A stretch of 64,000 bases of DNA, from contig NZ_VCRA01000001.1 of NCBI RefSeq assembly GCF_005938385.1, forward strand, positions 1 through 64,000. The letters are read 5' to 3'. This document shows, one piece after another, positions 62,052-64,000 of this stretch (position 1 is the stretch's first letter; each line of letters starts with the position of its first letter). Both the position numbers and the translations under genes were made by a program. The notes under the pieces are model-generated. The model was not told the origin of the DNA, searched no databases, and worked only from the letters and a program-made list of their open reading frames with translations. Source of the stretch: Paenibacillus mesophilus. GTDB lineage: Bacteria > Bacillota > Bacilli > Paenibacillales > NBRC-103111.

Positions 62052-63320
62052 TTAGTGCAGCCGCGCTCCTTGCTTGACTAACGATTCCTGCACGCTGCCT
62101 ACTTGAATGTTCCGGGGGCTGACGTTGTCCTTCACGCACAGTGCCGCTGCGGTGCCCGCGGCTTGACCAATCGCGATCGCGATCGGCTGCACCCGGATAG
62201 CGGAATGCGCTTCATGCGTGGCCGATATCGGACGACCTCCGACAAGCATGTTCTCAATCTTGAGAGGAATTAACGAACGAAGCGGGATATCGTACCATTC
62301 GCCGGGCTTCAAGCTTTGGATGATCGTTCCGCTGCCGGTCGGGTTGTGGATGTCGACCGGGTATGCGCCTCTCGCTATCACATCGTCGAACTTGCACGCC
62401 GATAACAGCTCTTCGGCGGTCAGGATGTGCTCTCCGATGACCCGGCGCGATTCGCGAACGCCGATCTGCGGGGCGGTCGTTTGCAGGTAAGCGTTTTCAA
62501 ACCCTGCGACATCCCGCTTCAAGAAAGCTACCAGCTGCTGCACTTGGCGTCTTCCTTCGATTTCGGCCTCGGTCAGCTGCCAAGGGTCGGTCGCATCCTT
62601 CAGAATGACCCGGGTCGTATTGAAATGGATGACGTCGGGCTGGTTCGCATAGAACCACAGCACATCCTCTCGAGGGCAGTTCACTTCCCCCCGCTCCTTC
62701 GCTTCCAGGAATAGACGGGTAATTTCATTTTTGTCGGGCATGCGCTCTATATCGACGTCGGCCATCCGGAAGTTGAGCGTCATCGGCTGGCAGTTGCTGT
62801 CCACTTCCCGGCCTTTCTCCACGACCGCACCCGCAAGCGCCGCCAAGTCCGCATCGCCCGTCGTGTCGACGTACATCTTTGCTTTCATCTCGACCAATCC
62901 CTGCTTATTGGCCACTTGAATCGATCGGATCGTCTTCCCGTCCTCGTCCATATTCACGCCTGCTAGAAACGTATGGTACAGCAAAGTAACGCCCGCTTCG
63001 ATACACAGCTGCTCGGCGACGACTTTAAGCGCCTCCGGATCGAAAGCATTTCTCGCTTTCGGATGTCCGTACATGCCGAGCGCGCTCATGCCGTCGATCA
63101 GCTCCTGCAGCACGCCGAAAATGATTTGGTCTCCTCCGTTCCCCGCTCTATAGGACATCCAAGGGTTGACCATCATCGCCGTTCCCGCTCCGCCGAGAAA
63201 GCCGTAACGTTCGATTAAGAGCGTCTTGGCCCCGACACGCGCGGAAGCGACAGCCGCGGCGATCCCGCTCGGTCCGCCTCCTGCAACGATTACATCGAAT
63301 TCGGTAAAACTACTTCCCAC
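62052..63320 (-). CDS. FAD-dependent oxidoreductase (FAD_oxidored family)
   Basis: A 422-residue flavoprotein. The N-terminal Rossmann motif VIVAGGGPSGIAAAVASARVG (residues ~9-29; GxGxxG-type) is followed by a strand ending LIERYGFLGG. The mid part has MYVDTTGDADLAALAGA and the C-terminal AIRVQPIAIAIGQAAGTAAAL is the usual second FAD-binding stretch. Such proteins often stand next to sugar-uptake genes in Paenibacillus and presumably oxidise carbohydrate derivatives. The substrate is unknown. A GTG start at 63320 was chosen because GAGAGGG stands 5 nt before it. The ATG at 63353 is unsupported. Confidence 0.85.
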   Translation of the reverse strand: MGSSFTEFDVIVAGGGPSGIAAAVASARVGAKTLLIERYGFLGGAGTAMMVNPWMSYRAGNGGDQIIFGVLQELIDGMSALGMYGHPKARNAFDPEALKVVAEQLCIEAGVTLLYHTFLAGVNMDEDGKTIRSIQVANKQGLVEMKAKMYVDTTGDADLAALAGAVVEKGREVDSNCQPMTLNFRMADVDIERMPDKNEITRLFLEAKERGEVNCPREDVLWFYANQPDVIHFNTTRVILKDATDPWQLTEAEIEGRRQVQQLVAFLKRDVAGFENAYLQTTAPQIGVRESRRVIGEHILTAEELLSACKFDDVIARGAYPVDIHNPTGSGTIIQSLKPGEWYDIPLRSLIPLKIENMLVGGRPISATHEAHSAIRVQPIAIAIGQAAGTAAALCVKDNVSPRNIQVGSVQESLVKQGARLH

Positions 63321-63539
63321 TCGTTCCCTCTCCCATCGTGAATGAATATGCATTTATTTAACAATCTGCTTACAGTATAAAGCCCCTCGGCCGACAAAAA
63401 CGATACAACAATTTAATAAAATATGCACTTATTTTCACTCTTCCTGTTTCAATGAACAAACTTGGCACAACATAGTGTCTCTTATTATGATACGTTATAA
63501 ATAATTAAGTTACTTCGTTCCGGTAATCAACCAATTTGA

Positions 63540-63549
63540 AACCGGTTTA
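63540..63549. promoter_or_regulatory. Palindromic operator-like site before the sialidase-like gene
   Basis: AAACCGGTTT is a perfect 10-bp palindrome with a central CCGG, similar in style to LacI-family operators. It lies 59 bp upstream of the sialidase-like start, in the divergent intergenic region 63321-63608, so it may control both directions. Confidence 0.35.
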
Positions 63550-63608
63550 TGTTATAGTTAGTTCGTAATGAAGCAAGCGCATTTCCATATGGAGAGGGGA
63601 ATATCCGC

Positions 63609-64000
63609 ATGCCGGACATTCGAACATTGCATCATACCGTACTTTACAAAGACAAACAGTACAACAGCTTTCCGAGCGTGATCCGACGAGACGACGGCAC
63701 ATACCTGCTCGGCTTCCGCCAGGCGCCCGACCGCAGCCGAATTTACAACACGATAACTCACGTAGACGCCTCGTCCAAGGCGGTCACGATTTCTTCCCCG
63801 GACGGCGATACGTGGGATTCGACGGCCGAGATTTTGTACGACGATTTCTTCTTCGGCGTTCAGGACCCTTGCTTAAACGCGCTTCGGGACGGCACGGTAT
63901 TCGCCACTTGCTTTATGTGGAAAGTGTATGAGAAGAAAGATGCACCCGACCGCGGCACTGGGATTTGGCACGACGTGCTGGGCGAATGGGCCGGACACAA
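63609..64000 (+). CDS. Sialidase-like glycosidase (N-terminal part, runs off the window)
   Basis: The first 130 codons of a cytosolic, beta-propeller-type protein. The ATG at 63609 has GAGAGGGG about 9 nt upstream. The sequence includes YNSFPSVIRRDDGTYLL near residue 18 and an Asp-box-like SSPDGDTWDS near 68-77, both typical of sialidase/BNR-repeat proteins. No signal peptide is seen. Divergent from the oxidoreductase gene, it probably belongs to the same glycan-use locus. The rest lies beyond the right edge, so the active site cannot be checked. Confidence 0.65.
   Translation, partial: MPDIRTLHHTVLYKDKQYNSFPSVIRRDDGTYLLGFRQAPDRSRIYNTITHVDASSKAVTISSPDGDTWDSTAEILYDDFFFGVQDPCLNALRDGTVFATCFMWKVYEKKDAPDRGTGIWHDVLGEWAGH

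Noticed and set aside
1..64000. CRISPR arrays, tRNA and rRNA genes
   Set aside because: No regularly spaced repeats, cloverleaf with a TTCRANTC-type arm, or rRNA-like stretch was noticed. A tRNAscan or CRISPR finder run would be decisive.

Overview
The window looks like chromosome from a spore-forming, high-GC Firmicute of the Paenibacillaceae (Paenibacillus/Cohnella type). The evidence is strong AGGAGG-type ribosome binding sites with frequent GTG and TTG starts, a pro-sigma-K gene, a Gram-positive type IV pilus cluster, AraC/YesN-style regulators and large glycan-processing proteins. No tRNA, rRNA or CRISPR array was found by reading.

The window has two parts that differ visibly in base composition. 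Positions 1 to about 20,940 are AT-rich accessory DNA. Everything to the right is GC-rich host DNA. The boundary falls inside sigK: the gene reads correctly for its first ~116 codons on the minus strand (21286 down to about 20939) and then ends after five unrelated codons. The other half of sigK is not in the window. The left 20.9 kb is therefore best read as one end of a skin-like sigK-intervening element that continues beyond position 1. From left to right it carries: a pPIWI_RE module (frameshifted helicase tail plus an intact PIWI-like protein); a convergent operon of WYL regulator, AddB-like protein in two pieces, AddA-like helicase-nuclease and zinc-ribbon protein; a decayed VWA-domain gene; several small unknown genes; and three tyrosine recombinases with inverted repeats about 0.9-4.7 kb from the sigK junction.

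The host side holds the broken sigK, an unknown protein, a secreted family-10-like glycosidase, an AraC regulator, an endonuclease/exonuclease/phosphatase protein, a MerR/TipAS regulator and an M14-type carboxypeptidase-like protein (20.9-29.1 kb). A type IV pilus operon follows (29.6-37.7 kb: pilB, pilT, pilC, pilA, pilD, pilM, pilN, pilO), preceded by a structured leader with an intrinsic terminator. Convergent to it are three minor pilin genes (37.8-40.1 kb). Upstream of these on the same strand is a complete Wadjet (JetD-JetA-JetB-JetC) anti-plasmid operon (40.2-47.9 kb).

The rest is carbohydrate-oriented: a very large cyclic beta-1,2-glucan synthase-like protein (48.2-56.5 kb), a ~194 bp inverted-repeat element resembling a MITE, and an AraC regulator. 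Next comes a minus-strand operon of an FAD oxidoreductase, a sugar-binding lipoprotein and a Tat-exported beta-helix protein, with a divergent sialidase-like gene running off the right edge.

The most notable idea is that defence genes ride on an element inserted in the late mother-cell sigma factor gene. Such an element could be excised during sporulation, here possibly by tyrosine rather than serine recombinases.
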